Positions 1-5,234 of a DNA stretch of 9,119 nucleotides are shown in pieces; the stretch's first letter is position 1, and each line of letters starts with the position of its first letter. The position numbers and the translations under genes are program-made. The notes under the pieces are model-generated. The model did no database searches and was not told the DNA's origin. It saw only the letters and a list, made by a program, of their open reading frames with translations. Source of the stretch: an uncultured Eubacteriales bacterium (lineage in GTDB: Bacteria; Bacillota; Clostridia; Lachnospirales; CAG-274); NCBI GenBank assembly GCA_905201505.1, contig CAJKOJ010000074.1, positions 1 through 9,119 of the forward strand, written 5' to 3'.

Positions 1-85
1 TATTCTTGACAATTTACTTTAAATAAAAGTGTAACCAATCATTGACACTTTAACAGAAAAAAGCAATATTTTATGAAAAATTTTC

Positions 86-114
86 TTGACAAGTAACGGT
101 ATATGTAGTAAAAT
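86..114 (+). promoter_or_regulatory. Promoter of the rplM-rpsI operon
   Basis: A perfect -35 hexamer TTGACA (86-91) is followed after 17 bases by the -10 hexamer TAAAAT (109-114). Transcription would start near 121 and give a leader of about 130 bases before the rplM start codon. Two further TTGACA hexamers lie upstream (6-11 and 42-47), but their -10 partners are weaker. The placement is inference from consensus matching. Confidence 0.75.
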
Positions 115-120
115 AATTTT

Positions 121-253
121 GTTTGAATATCGACTATATGTGTTAGCCCCACATTGGTTTGATTATATATCAGTCAAGACTCTTTTTCGGACATTTGAGA
201 GAATTGACAACTTGAAAACTATTGAACTTAAATTTTCGGAAGGAGATTTTCTA
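121..253 (+). promoter_or_regulatory. Structured 5' leader of rplM, candidate L13 autoregulatory leader
   Basis: The untranslated stretch before rplM can fold. GACT-ATAT (132-139) pairs with ATAT-c-AGTC (167-175) as an 8-bp stem with one bulged C. Inside it GTG (140-142) pairs with CAC (150-152) around the loop TTAGCCC. An outer CTCT (180-183) can pair with AGAG (198-201). Firmicutes rplM transcripts often carry an L13-binding leader that represses the operon when free L13 accumulates (an Rfam family exists). I cannot run the covariance model, so the assignment rests on position plus foldability. The octamer TTTTCGGA occurs twice, at 184-191 and 233-240, the second copy running into the ribosome binding site. 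Confidence 0.45.
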
Positions 254-691
254 ATGAGAACAACATTTATAGCTAAAACAGCTGAAATAGAGAGAAAATG
301 GTATGTTGTTGATGCAGAAGGTCAGACTCTTGGTCGTCTTGCATCTCAGGTTGCTGCAGTTCTTAGAGGTAAGAATAAGCCTATTTATACACCACACCTT
401 GATACAGGTGATTATGTAATCATTATCAATGCTGATAAGATTGCTGTTACAGGTAAGAAATTAGATCAGAAGCTTTACAGAAGTCATTCTGAGTATACAG
501 GTGGTTTCAAAGAGACTACTTTAAAAGAAATGATGAATAAGAAACCGGAGGAAGTTATTAGGCACGCTGTTAAGGGTATGCTCCCTAAGAATTCTCTTGG
601 TAAGAATATGTTAAAGAAGTTACATGTTTATGCTGGTGCAGAGCACAATCACGAAGCTCAGAAGCCTGAAGCATTAGAGATTAAGTACTAA
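254..691 (+). CDS. rplM: 50S ribosomal protein L13
   Basis: This gene encodes large-subunit protein L13, an early-assembly component that binds 23S rRNA. The product is 145 residues, the usual bacterial length. The N-terminus (WYVVDAEGQTLGRLAS, about residues 16-31) and the conserved C-terminal block AVKGMLPKNSLGKNMLKKLH (about 105-124) are typical of L13. The frame stays open upstream to a TTG at 86, but that codon lies in the -35 box. The ATG at 254 has AAGGAG (240-245) eight bases upstream and gives the expected family N-terminus, so it is the real start. The gene ends with two stop codons in tandem (TAA TAA). rpsI follows 15 bases later in the same transcript, the usual bacterial L13-S9 pairing. 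Confidence 0.98.
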   Translation: MRTTFIAKTAEIERKWYVVDAEGQTLGRLASQVAAVLRGKNKPIYTPHLDTGDYVIIINADKIAVTGKKLDQKLYRSHSEYTGGFKETTLKEMMNKKPEEVIRHAVKGMLPKNSLGKNMLKKLHVYAGAEHNHEAQKPEALEIKY

Positions 692-706
692 TAAGGAGGT
701 TCCATC

Positions 707-1099
707 ATGGCAGAGGCTAGATATTATGGTACAGGTAGAAGAAAGAGCTCTGTAGCTAGAGTTTACTTAGTTCCTGGTACAGGTAAAATTACAATTAATA
801 AGAAGGATATTGAAGAATACTTTGGTCTTGATACATTGAAGCTTATTGTTAGACAGCCATTAGAGGCTACAGATACAAACGGTAAGTTTGATATTATTGT
901 TAATGTACACGGTGGTGGTACAACCGGTCAGGCTGGTGCTATCAGACATGGTATTTCAAGAGCTTTATTAGAAGCAGATGCTGATTTCAGAGCTCCTTTA
1001 AAGAAGGCTGGTTTCTTAACAAGAGACCCAAGAATGAAGGAAAGAAAGAAGTACGGCTTAAAGGCTGCGAGAAGAGCTCCACAGTTTTCAAAGAGATAA
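707..1099 (+). CDS. rpsI: 30S ribosomal protein S9
   Basis: This gene encodes small-subunit protein S9, whose C-terminal tail reaches the ribosomal P site and contacts tRNA. The product is 130 residues, the standard length. It opens with RYYGTGRRKSSVARVYL (5-21), carries the S9 signature GGGTTGQAGAIRHG (69-82), and ends in the basic tail KKYGLKAARRAPQFSKR with terminal Lys-Arg intact. A full-strength Shine-Dalgarno AAGGAGGT (693-700) overlaps the tandem stop of rplM and sits six bases from the ATG. It is co-transcribed with rplM and the operon ends at the hairpin 1111-1145. Confidence 0.98.
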   Translation: MAEARYYGTGRRKSSVARVYLVPGTGKITINKKDIEEYFGLDTLKLIVRQPLEATDTNGKFDIIVNVHGGGTTGQAGAIRHGISRALLEADADFRAPLKKAGFLTRDPRMKERKKYGLKAARRAPQFSKR

Positions 1100-1110
1100 T
1101 ATTTATATTG

Positions 1111-1145
1111 AAATCCCCGAAGACATTAGTTTTCGGGGATTTTTT
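1111..1145 (+). terminator. Rho-independent terminator of rplM-rpsI
   Basis: An 11-bp perfect stem AAATCCCCGAA / TTCGGGGATTT (1111-1121 with 1132-1142) continues inward through GAC/GTT (one G-U pair) to an ATTA tetraloop, 14 bp in all. It ends in six T residues (1140-1145). On the minus strand the stem is followed by only three T residues, so it could stop the converging HTH transcript only weakly. Confidence 0.93.
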
Positions 1146-1226
1146 GTGTAAAAGTAGTATTTCCAGAATAGTAAAGTAATATTTTACAGTAAGAGGATGC
1201 CAAAATAAAGTTGTAATTCGTTATTT

Positions 1227-1427
1227 TTAATCAGGAATATAACATATTATATCAGAAACTTTACAATTAAGTATTGTACACAAGTCATTTATAATAAGCG
1301 TTGATGTACCTTTACCGTGTTTTAGCCTATGTATTGTGTTACTGCTTAAATTATACTCGTTAATTAAAGTATAGGTTGTAATGTTTTTTCTTTTCATAGT
1401 TCTCCATAAAGGTTCGTAAATAATCAT
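1227..1427 (-). CDS. Small Cro/C1-type helix-turn-helix protein
   Basis: A 66-residue protein that is almost entirely a compact DNA-binding domain of the Xre/Cro type. The helix-turn-helix covers about residues 17-40, from TTYTLINEYNLSSNTI into the basic RLKHGKG. The later segment DLCTILNCKVSDIICYIPD is the usual final helix, in which such proteins choose between one domain and another (LC.IL.C...DI). Members often act as small autoregulated repressors; the target here is unknown. The start is well supported: AAAGGAG (minus strand, 1433-1439) lies five bases before the ATG. Residue M11 is a possible but less likely alternative start. It lies alone, against the direction of the flanking genes, between rpsI and dapF. 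I found no convincing sigma-A promoter for it. No partner gene (toxin, phage or transporter) adjoins it. Confidence 0.82.
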   Translation of the reverse strand: MIIYEPLWRTMKRKNITTYTLINEYNLSSNTIHRLKHGKGTSTLIINDLCTILNCKVSDIICYIPD

Positions 1428-1689
1428 TTTTTCTCCTTTCTAATTTCTGTAATGTGGTTTTAAACGATATGTATTAGGTTAGCTTTATTTTGTTGTCTGC
1501 ATTTTATCACTCCCAATTATTTAAATAGTAACAATAGGCTGTTGTGTGAAATATGTTTATAAGCTTATGTTAAATTTTATTTTAAAATATATTTTACTAT
1601 TATGAAAGTAAGTCTGTTGCGTAATATAATGTAAAATACAGATATTTATAAAACATTAGTTAAAATGTGTATAAAAAGATAAATTTAAC

Positions 1690-1718
1690 TTGAATATAGC
1701 AGAATAATATGTTATCTT
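1690..1718 (+). promoter_or_regulatory. Candidate sigma-A promoter of dapF
   Basis: TTGAAT (1690-1695) and TATCTT (1713-1718) are separated by 17 bases. Each matches the consensus at four of six positions. The predicted start of transcription, near 1725, falls inside the 26-bp palindrome at 1717-1742, giving a leader of about 35 bases. In DNA this AT-rich such matches also arise by chance. Confidence 0.5.
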
Positions 1719-1742
1719 ATTATTAAAATATTTTAATAATAA
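1717..1742. repeat. Perfect 26-bp AT-only palindrome upstream of dapF
   Basis: Every base from 1717 to 1729 pairs with its partner from 1730 to 1742, centred on AAAATATTTT, with no loop and no mismatch. It contains only A and T. It overlaps the end of the predicted -10 box, covers the predicted transcription start and ends three bases before the dapF Shine-Dalgarno. This is the position of a repressor operator. With a start near 1725 much of the left arm would not be transcribed, which argues for a DNA site rather than an RNA hairpin. Confidence 0.6.
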
Positions 1743-1759
1743 ATCAGGAGAGTGATATA

Positions 1760-2635
1760 ATGAAATTTACAAAAATGCATGGCTGCGGAAATGATTATGT
1801 TTATATAAATTGTTTTGAAGAAACTGTTAGTGATCCTGCCAAATTATCTCAAGCAATAAGCGACAGACATTTTGGTATTGGTTCTGACGGACTTGTACTC
1901 ATTTGTCCTCCAAGCAGTACTGATACTGCTGACTGTAGAATGAGAATGTTTAACCCTGATGGTTCAGAGGCAGAAATGTGCGGAAACGCATCAAGATGTG
2001 TTGCAAGATATGTGTATGACAGAAATGTTGTAAGAAAAAATCCTATCAGGCTTGAAACTCTTGCAGGTATTAAGGTTATTGAAGTAAAGTTAAATGATAA
2101 TGGTGAAGCTGAAATGCTTACTGTTGATATGGGTGAGCCTATTTTAGAGCCTGCTGATGTTCCTGTTAAGGCTGAAGCAGTTAATTCTGAAGCTGAGGGA
2201 GTAAAAGCTGTAATGAATTTGAAGCTGAATTCCCAGGACAAAGAATTTGATTTTACTTGTGTATCTATGGGTAATCCTCATGCTGTTACGTTTATTGATA
2301 CTCCTGTAAAAGATTTTGCTGTTGATTATTATGGTCCAAGTATAGAAACAAACTCTATATTTCCAAGAAAAACAAATGTTGAATTTGTTGAATTTGTTGA
2401 CGAAACTCACCTTAATATGAGAGTGTGGGAAAGAGGTACAGGTGAAACATGGGCTTGCGGTACAGGCACTTGTGCTACTGTTGTTGCTGCTAATTTGCAG
2501 GGTAAATGCCCTAGAGTACCTGTAGATGTTAAACTTTTAGGCGGTACACTTACTATTGAATGGAGCAAAAAAGATAATCATGTTTATATGACAGGTCCGG
2601 CAACATTTGTTTTTGATGGAGTATGGAATGAATAA
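1760..2635 (+). CDS. dapF: Diaminopimelate epimerase
   Basis: DapF interconverts LL- and meso-diaminopimelate in the cytoplasm, the step that supplies meso-DAP for peptidoglycan and the direct precursor of lysine. It is a cofactor-free two-base enzyme using a pair of cysteines. Both are present: C74 in EMCGNASRC and C233 in WACGTGTC. Substrate-contact positions are also visible: N11 (CGNDY), N65 (FNPDG), N172 (MGNPH), N206 (TNVEF) and E224-R225 (ERGTGE). The product is 291 residues, slightly longer than the usual 270-285; the extra length seems to lie near residues 130-165, between the first and second halves of the pseudo-symmetric fold. AGGAG at 1746-1750 lies nine bases before the ATG. The last eight bases overlap the next gene (ATGAATAA). 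No other lysine-pathway gene is in the window. Confidence 0.97.
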   Translation: MKFTKMHGCGNDYVYINCFEETVSDPAKLSQAISDRHFGIGSDGLVLICPPSSTDTADCRMRMFNPDGSEAEMCGNASRCVARYVYDRNVVRKNPIRLETLAGIKVIEVKLNDNGEAEMLTVDMGEPILEPADVPVKAEAVNSEAEGVKAVMNLKLNSQDKEFDFTCVSMGNPHAVTFIDTPVKDFAVDYYGPSIETNSIFPRKTNVEFVEFVDETHLNMRVWERGTGETWACGTGTCATVVAANLQGKCPRVPVDVKLLGGTLTIEWSKKDNHVYMTGPATFVFDGVWNE

Positions 2636-3119
2636 GCTGATTTTTGAAAAGATATATTTTTTTACATCAAATAATGAAAAAGCGAAAAAATTGGCAGTAT
2701 TTGTATCAGAAATTTCAAAGCCTGTGTTTATATTTATTTATATAATGGGTATAATATCTGTGATGTGTAGAGGAGGCGAGGGAATTGTAAGAATTATTAC
2801 TGTTCCCTTGCTGACACTTGTTTTCAATACAGTTCTGAGGAAGGCTTTAAACAAACCACGTCCTTTTAACAGAGAAGATATTACTAATTTTGTTGAGCAT
2901 AAAAACAGTGGTTCTTTCCCAAGTAATCACGCATGCAGCTCAATGATCATATCTTTAAGTTATTTTTTGATTTATCCGCAGCTTGTACCTGTCTTTATGA
3001 CACTTGCATTTTTTACGGGTTTGTCAAGAATAATGACGGGTGTTCATTATCCATCAGATGTTTTGTGCGGGTGGTTAATAAGTTTGATTTTTGGCATAAT
3101 TTTGTTTGTAATTTTGTAA
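2628..3119 (+). CDS. PAP2-family membrane phosphatase
   Basis: A 163-residue integral membrane protein of the phosphatidic acid phosphatase type 2 family, which removes phosphate from lipid (pyro)phosphates such as phosphatidate or undecaprenyl pyrophosphate; the substrate here is not known. The three motifs are in order: R71-x6-R78-P79 (first position Arg where the KX6RP consensus has Lys), PSNH at 98-101 (consensus PSGH, catalytic His101), and S133-R134-x5-H140-x3-D144. Hydrophobic segments lie at about 31-47, 52-70, 102-131 and 145-163. The ATG at 2628 is preferred because TGGAG (2617-2621) lies six bases upstream; an in-frame ATG at 2616 has no such site. The gene overlaps the end of dapF by eight bases, so translation is probably coupled. 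No terminator follows before the tRNA promoter, so transcripts may read into the tRNA unit. Confidence 0.88.
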   Translation: MNKLIFEKIYFFTSNNEKAKKLAVFVSEISKPVFIFIYIMGIISVMCRGGEGIVRIITVPLLTLVFNTVLRKALNKPRPFNREDITNFVEHKNSGSFPSNHACSSMIISLSYFLIYPQLVPVFMTLAFFTGLSRIMTGVHYPSDVLCGWLISLIFGIILFVIL

Positions 3120-3127
3120 AAAAAGTC

Positions 3128-3157
3128 TTGACATATCCAGTATTTGTATGATATACT
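3128..3157 (+). promoter_or_regulatory. Strong promoter of the tRNA-Ser gene
   Basis: A perfect TTGACA (3128-3133) and TATACT (3152-3157) are 18 bases apart, with an extended -10 dinucleotide TG at 3149-3150. The predicted start is near 3164, about 31 bases before the mature tRNA. Within that leader GTTGT (3166-3170) and ACAAC (3176-3180) form a small hairpin, extendable by C-G and G-U pairs. Confidence 0.82.
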
Positions 3158-3194
3158 AATTAAGCGTTGTAAGTGACAACGTATTATCAGCTAA

Positions 3195-3282
3195 GGAGTA
3201 GTACCCAAGTGGCTGAAGGGGCTCCCCTGCTAAGGGAGTAGGTCGTTTGCGCGGCGCGAGAGTTCAAATCTCTCCTACTCCG
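3195..3282 (+). tRNA. tRNA-Ser, anticodon GCU
   Basis: An 88-base class II tRNA that reads the serine codons AGC and AGU. The acceptor stem GGAGTAG (3195-3201) pairs perfectly with CTACTCC (3275-3281), with discriminator G at 3282. The D arm is CCC/GGG (3204-3206, 3218-3220). The anticodon stem CTCCC/GGGAG (3222-3226, 3234-3238) encloses the loop CTGCTAA with anticodon GCT at 3229-3231. The long variable arm is 3239-3257, as expected for tRNA-Ser. The T stem GAGAG/CTCTC (3258-3262, 3270-3274) encloses TTCAAAT. CCA is not encoded (CTC follows the discriminator), so it must be added after transcription. It is a single-gene unit with its own promoter and terminator. Confidence 0.97.
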
Positions 3283-3287
3283 CTCTG

Positions 3288-3318
3288 AAATCCTCAAACA
3301 TAGTTTGAGGATTTTTTT
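3288..3318 (+). terminator. Rho-independent terminator of the tRNA-Ser unit
   Basis: A 12-bp perfect stem (3288-3299 with 3303-3314, AAATCCTCAAAC / GTTTGAGGATTT) has a three-base loop ATA, and the T run 3312-3318 begins inside the stem. It starts only five bases after the tRNA 3' end. Confidence 0.92.
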
Positions 3319-3323
3319 ATAAT
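3318..3323 (+). promoter_or_regulatory. Possible -10 box for nfo
   Basis: A consensus TATAAT overlaps the last T of the preceding terminator. No good -35 hexamer lies 16-18 bases upstream because that region is the terminator stem, and no TG extension is present. If used, the leader of nfo would be only about 20 bases. Otherwise nfo depends on read-through of the tRNA terminator. Confidence 0.3.
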
Positions 3324-3349
3324 TAAGAAAAGAAAGGGGTAAAATTATT

Positions 3350-4192
3350 ATGAAAAGTAATTTTAAAATTGGTGCCCATATTTCTGTTGCCAAAGGATAT
3401 GCAAATATGGTAAGAGAAGCAATGAGTATAGGGGCTAATACCTTTCAGTTTTTCTCCAGAAATCCAAGAGGCGGAAAGGCTAAGTCTGTTGATGAGAAGG
3501 AAATTGATGAATTTAACATACTGCTTAAGGAAAACGATTTTGAAAAGATAATTGTTCATGCACCGTATACCCTTAATCTGTGTTCAGATAAAGAGGAAAC
3601 AAGAGAGTTTTCAAAAAATATGATAATTGAGGATTTAAGAAAAATGGAGTTATATCCGAATAATCTGTATAATTTTCACCCTGGAAGCAGGCTGAAACAA
3701 GATTTAGAAACAGCTATAAATCAAATTGCAGACGGACTTAATAAGGCTATGTTTGAAGGAATGAAAACTACTGTGCTGCTTGAAACTATGTCTGGCAAGG
3801 GAAGTGAAGTGGGAAGCTGTTTTAAAGAAATAAGGGAAATAATTGATAGGGTTTATATCAAGGAAAATATTGGTGTGTGTATTGATACTTGTCATATATG
3901 GGACGCCGGTTATGATATAGTAAATAATCTTGAAGGAGTAATAGAGGAATTTGACAATGTAATAGGTCTTGAGTACTTGAAAGCTATGCACATTAATGAC
4001 AGTATGAATGAAAGAGGAAGTCATAAGGACAGGCATGAGCTCATAGGAAAAGGATATATTGGATATAATACATTTGCTGAAATTATTAATCACAGTGTAT
4101 TAAGGGATTTGCCTTTTTCTTTAGAAACGCCTACAAACTTAGAAGGACACGGGGAAGAAATAAAATACCTTAAAAGTGTTTATAAAAGCTAA
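3350..4192 (+). CDS. nfo: Endonuclease IV (apurinic/apyrimidinic endonuclease)
   Basis: Endonuclease IV cleaves DNA on the 5' side of abasic sites and trims blocked 3' ends during base-excision repair. It is a TIM barrel with three zinc ions. All nine metal ligands known from the E. coli enzyme can be matched: H70 (VHAPY), H110 (NFHPGS), E145 (LLETMSG), D179 and H182 (CIDTCHIWDAGYD), H214 (MHIND), D227 and H229 (KDRHELIGKG), and E259 (SLETP). The DNA-contacting loop FSRNPRGG (35-42) is intact. At 280 residues it is full length for the family. The ribosome binding site is AAAGGGG (3333-3339), about ten bases before the ATG. It stands alone, downstream of the tRNA-Ser terminator and converging on the next gene, and its own promoter is not clear. 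Confidence 0.96.
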   Translation: MKSNFKIGAHISVAKGYANMVREAMSIGANTFQFFSRNPRGGKAKSVDEKEIDEFNILLKENDFEKIIVHAPYTLNLCSDKEETREFSKNMIIEDLRKMELYPNNLYNFHPGSRLKQDLETAINQIADGLNKAMFEGMKTTVLLETMSGKGSEVGSCFKEIREIIDRVYIKENIGVCIDTCHIWDAGYDIVNNLEGVIEEFDNVIGLEYLKAMHINDSMNERGSHKDRHELIGKGYIGYNTFAEIINHSVLRDLPFSLETPTNLEGHGEEIKYLKSVYKS

Positions 4193-4230
4193 AAACAGAA
4201 CTGTCAATGAAAAGACAGTTCTGTTTTTTT
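4191..4230. terminator. Bidirectional terminator shared by nfo and its convergent neighbour
   Basis: A 15-bp perfect stem pairs 4191-4205 with 4214-4228 around an eight-base loop (AATGAAAA). Plus-strand transcripts end in seven T residues (4224-4230). Minus-strand transcripts end in the complement of the A run 4191-4195. The nfo stop codon (4190-4192) and the minus-strand stop codon (4229-4231) both fall in the flanks, so the two genes are separated by nothing but the terminator. Confidence 0.94.
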
Positions 4231-5041
4231 ATGCTAAAGCTTTATTTGAAATCTTTAATACATTAATAAGATAATCTATATCTTCACATATTTCATCTTC
4301 TTTTTTTGCCAAAGTATCGCTGTATTCAAGTACTAAATTTGCATTTGGTGTAAATTCAAAATACGTTTTGAGGAACTCATTAAAGTCAAGTGTTCCATCA
4401 AAAATTCTGTTATGGTCATCTGTTTTGCCATAGTTGTTGTGTATATGATATGAAATTATTTTATTTTTTAATGATGAAACAACATTTCTCAAATTCCAGC
4501 CGTTTGCATTTATATGACCTAAGTCTATAACTACATTACATACGCTTTCTTTACAAAGAGCAATAAATTCCTGTTCATTTAAAAGCATAGTATTTTGTGC
4601 AATTGTACCTGCATTTTCAATTGCTACAGATATACCGTATGGAAGCAAAAGTTGTGTTACTTCGTGTAAATTATCCTGAGAAATTTTCAGCAGTTCTTCT
4701 TTTTTTTCATCAGGTACAGCACAGTTGTTATGGTGGTATACAATGTATTCACAGCCCATTACAGAACCATATTTAATCATTGAACTTAATCTGTGCATTG
4801 TCATTTTGTATTCTTCTGAGTTAAAGTCAGCTGTATGTTCAACTTCAAAATAAGGTTCGTGAAAACTTATGTGAACGTTTTTTAATATTGGAATACAATC
4901 CCTGAGAATTTTTTCAAATTGAGGTTCATCAAATCTTGGAAAAATTTCTGCTCCTATAATTCCGTTATACTTATTTATAAAATGAAGTATGTTCTTGAAA
5001 TCAGAACTGTTGTACATACTTGTGCTAATTAAAATTGACAT
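4229..5041 (-). CDS. TIM-barrel protein of the sugar phosphate isomerase / endonuclease IV superfamily
   Basis: A 270-residue cytoplasmic protein of the xylose-isomerase-like TIM-barrel (AP_endonuc_2) superfamily, which includes sugar isomerases, epimerases and endonuclease IV. The exact reaction cannot be told. By eye every metal-ligand position of endonuclease IV has a counterpart: H61 (SFHEPY), H104 (VYHHN), E142 (AIENAG), D173 and H176 (VIDLGHINANG), H199 (SYHIHNN), D208 and H210 (KTDDHNR), and E239 (LEYSD). It lacks the FSRNPRGG DNA-contact loop and the SKGSEVG-like loop, so an isomerase or epimerase on a small substrate is the more likely role. AAGGGG (minus strand, 5051-5056) lies nine bases before the ATG. 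It has its own promoter (5094-5121) and shares a terminator with nfo. Confidence 0.85.
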   Translation of the reverse strand: MSILISTSMYNSSDFKNILHFINKYNGIIGAEIFPRFDEPQFEKILRDCIPILKNVHISFHEPYFEVEHTADFNSEEYKMTMHRLSSMIKYGSVMGCEYIVYHHNNCAVPDEKKEELLKISQDNLHEVTQLLLPYGISVAIENAGTIAQNTMLLNEQEFIALCKESVCNVVIDLGHINANGWNLRNVVSSLKNKIISYHIHNNYGKTDDHNRIFDGTLDFNEFLKTYFEFTPNANLVLEYSDTLAKKEDEICEDIDYLINVLKISNKALA

Positions 5042-5093
5042 ATCTGAAATCCCCTTGTGAAATTTGCATATTGTTTTTTAAGCAACCTTAAAT

Positions 5094-5121
5094 ATGATAC
5101 CACAATTATTTTTATTTTCAA
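5094..5121 (-). promoter_or_regulatory. Promoter of the minus-strand TIM-barrel gene
   Basis: On the minus strand TTGAAA (5116-5121) is followed after 16 bases by TATCAT (5094-5099), preceded by TGG, which forms an extended -10 element. The start would be near 5087, leaving a leader of about 45 bases before the ATG. Confidence 0.6.
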
Positions 5122-5141
5122 GCTTTTTTAAGTAAAAAGTC

Positions 5142-5229
5142 AGTTTAAAAAATATATTGAAAAATTTAAACTTTTATGGACGATTGATTTAAATTTATAA
5201 GTATAAAACTTAATAAAATTAATTTTATT
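5142..5229 (-). terminator. AT-rich inverted repeats after yunB, possible weak terminator
   Basis: Just beyond the yunB stop lies an 18-bp perfect palindrome AATAAAATTAATTTTATT (5212-5229). Further on, AGTTTAAA (5142-5149) and TTTAAACT (5165-5172) form an 8-bp inverted repeat; in the direction of yunB transcription it is followed by GACTTTTTACTT. Neither has the GC-rich stem of the other terminators in this window, so termination here is uncertain. Confidence 0.35.
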
Positions 5230-5234
5230 GTCTA

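Larger units (their letters stand above)
1428..1759. other. AT-rich intergenic region between the HTH gene and dapF
   Basis: This 332-base gap separates two divergently read genes. Directly visible are the HTH ribosome binding site at its left edge, a 14-bp perfect palindrome TAAAATATATTTTA (1583-1596), a dapF promoter candidate (1690-1718), a 26-bp palindrome (1717-1742), and the dapF ribosome binding site AGGAG (1746-1750). I see no ORF with a ribosome binding site, no riboswitch core and no terminator between 1441 and 1680. Confidence 0.7.

Noticed and set aside
204..232. A fourth TTGACA (204-209) inside the rplM leader as a promoter
   Set aside because: At 17-base spacing the -10 would be CTTAAA, a poor match, and a start there would fall in or beyond the ribosome binding site.
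86..253. In-frame upstream extension of rplM beginning at a TTG
   Set aside because: The TTG is part of the -35 box, no ribosome binding site precedes it, and the ATG at 254 gives the usual L13 N-terminus and length.
1441..1759. Lysine riboswitch upstream of dapF
   Set aside because: The stretch is nearly all A/T and shows none of the conserved GC-containing helices of an L-box; no terminator or anti-terminator pair is seen.
1849..2410. Minus-strand open frames inside dapF
   Set aside because: They are antisense to a clear dapF, have no family resemblance or ribosome binding site, and follow from the codon use of dapF.
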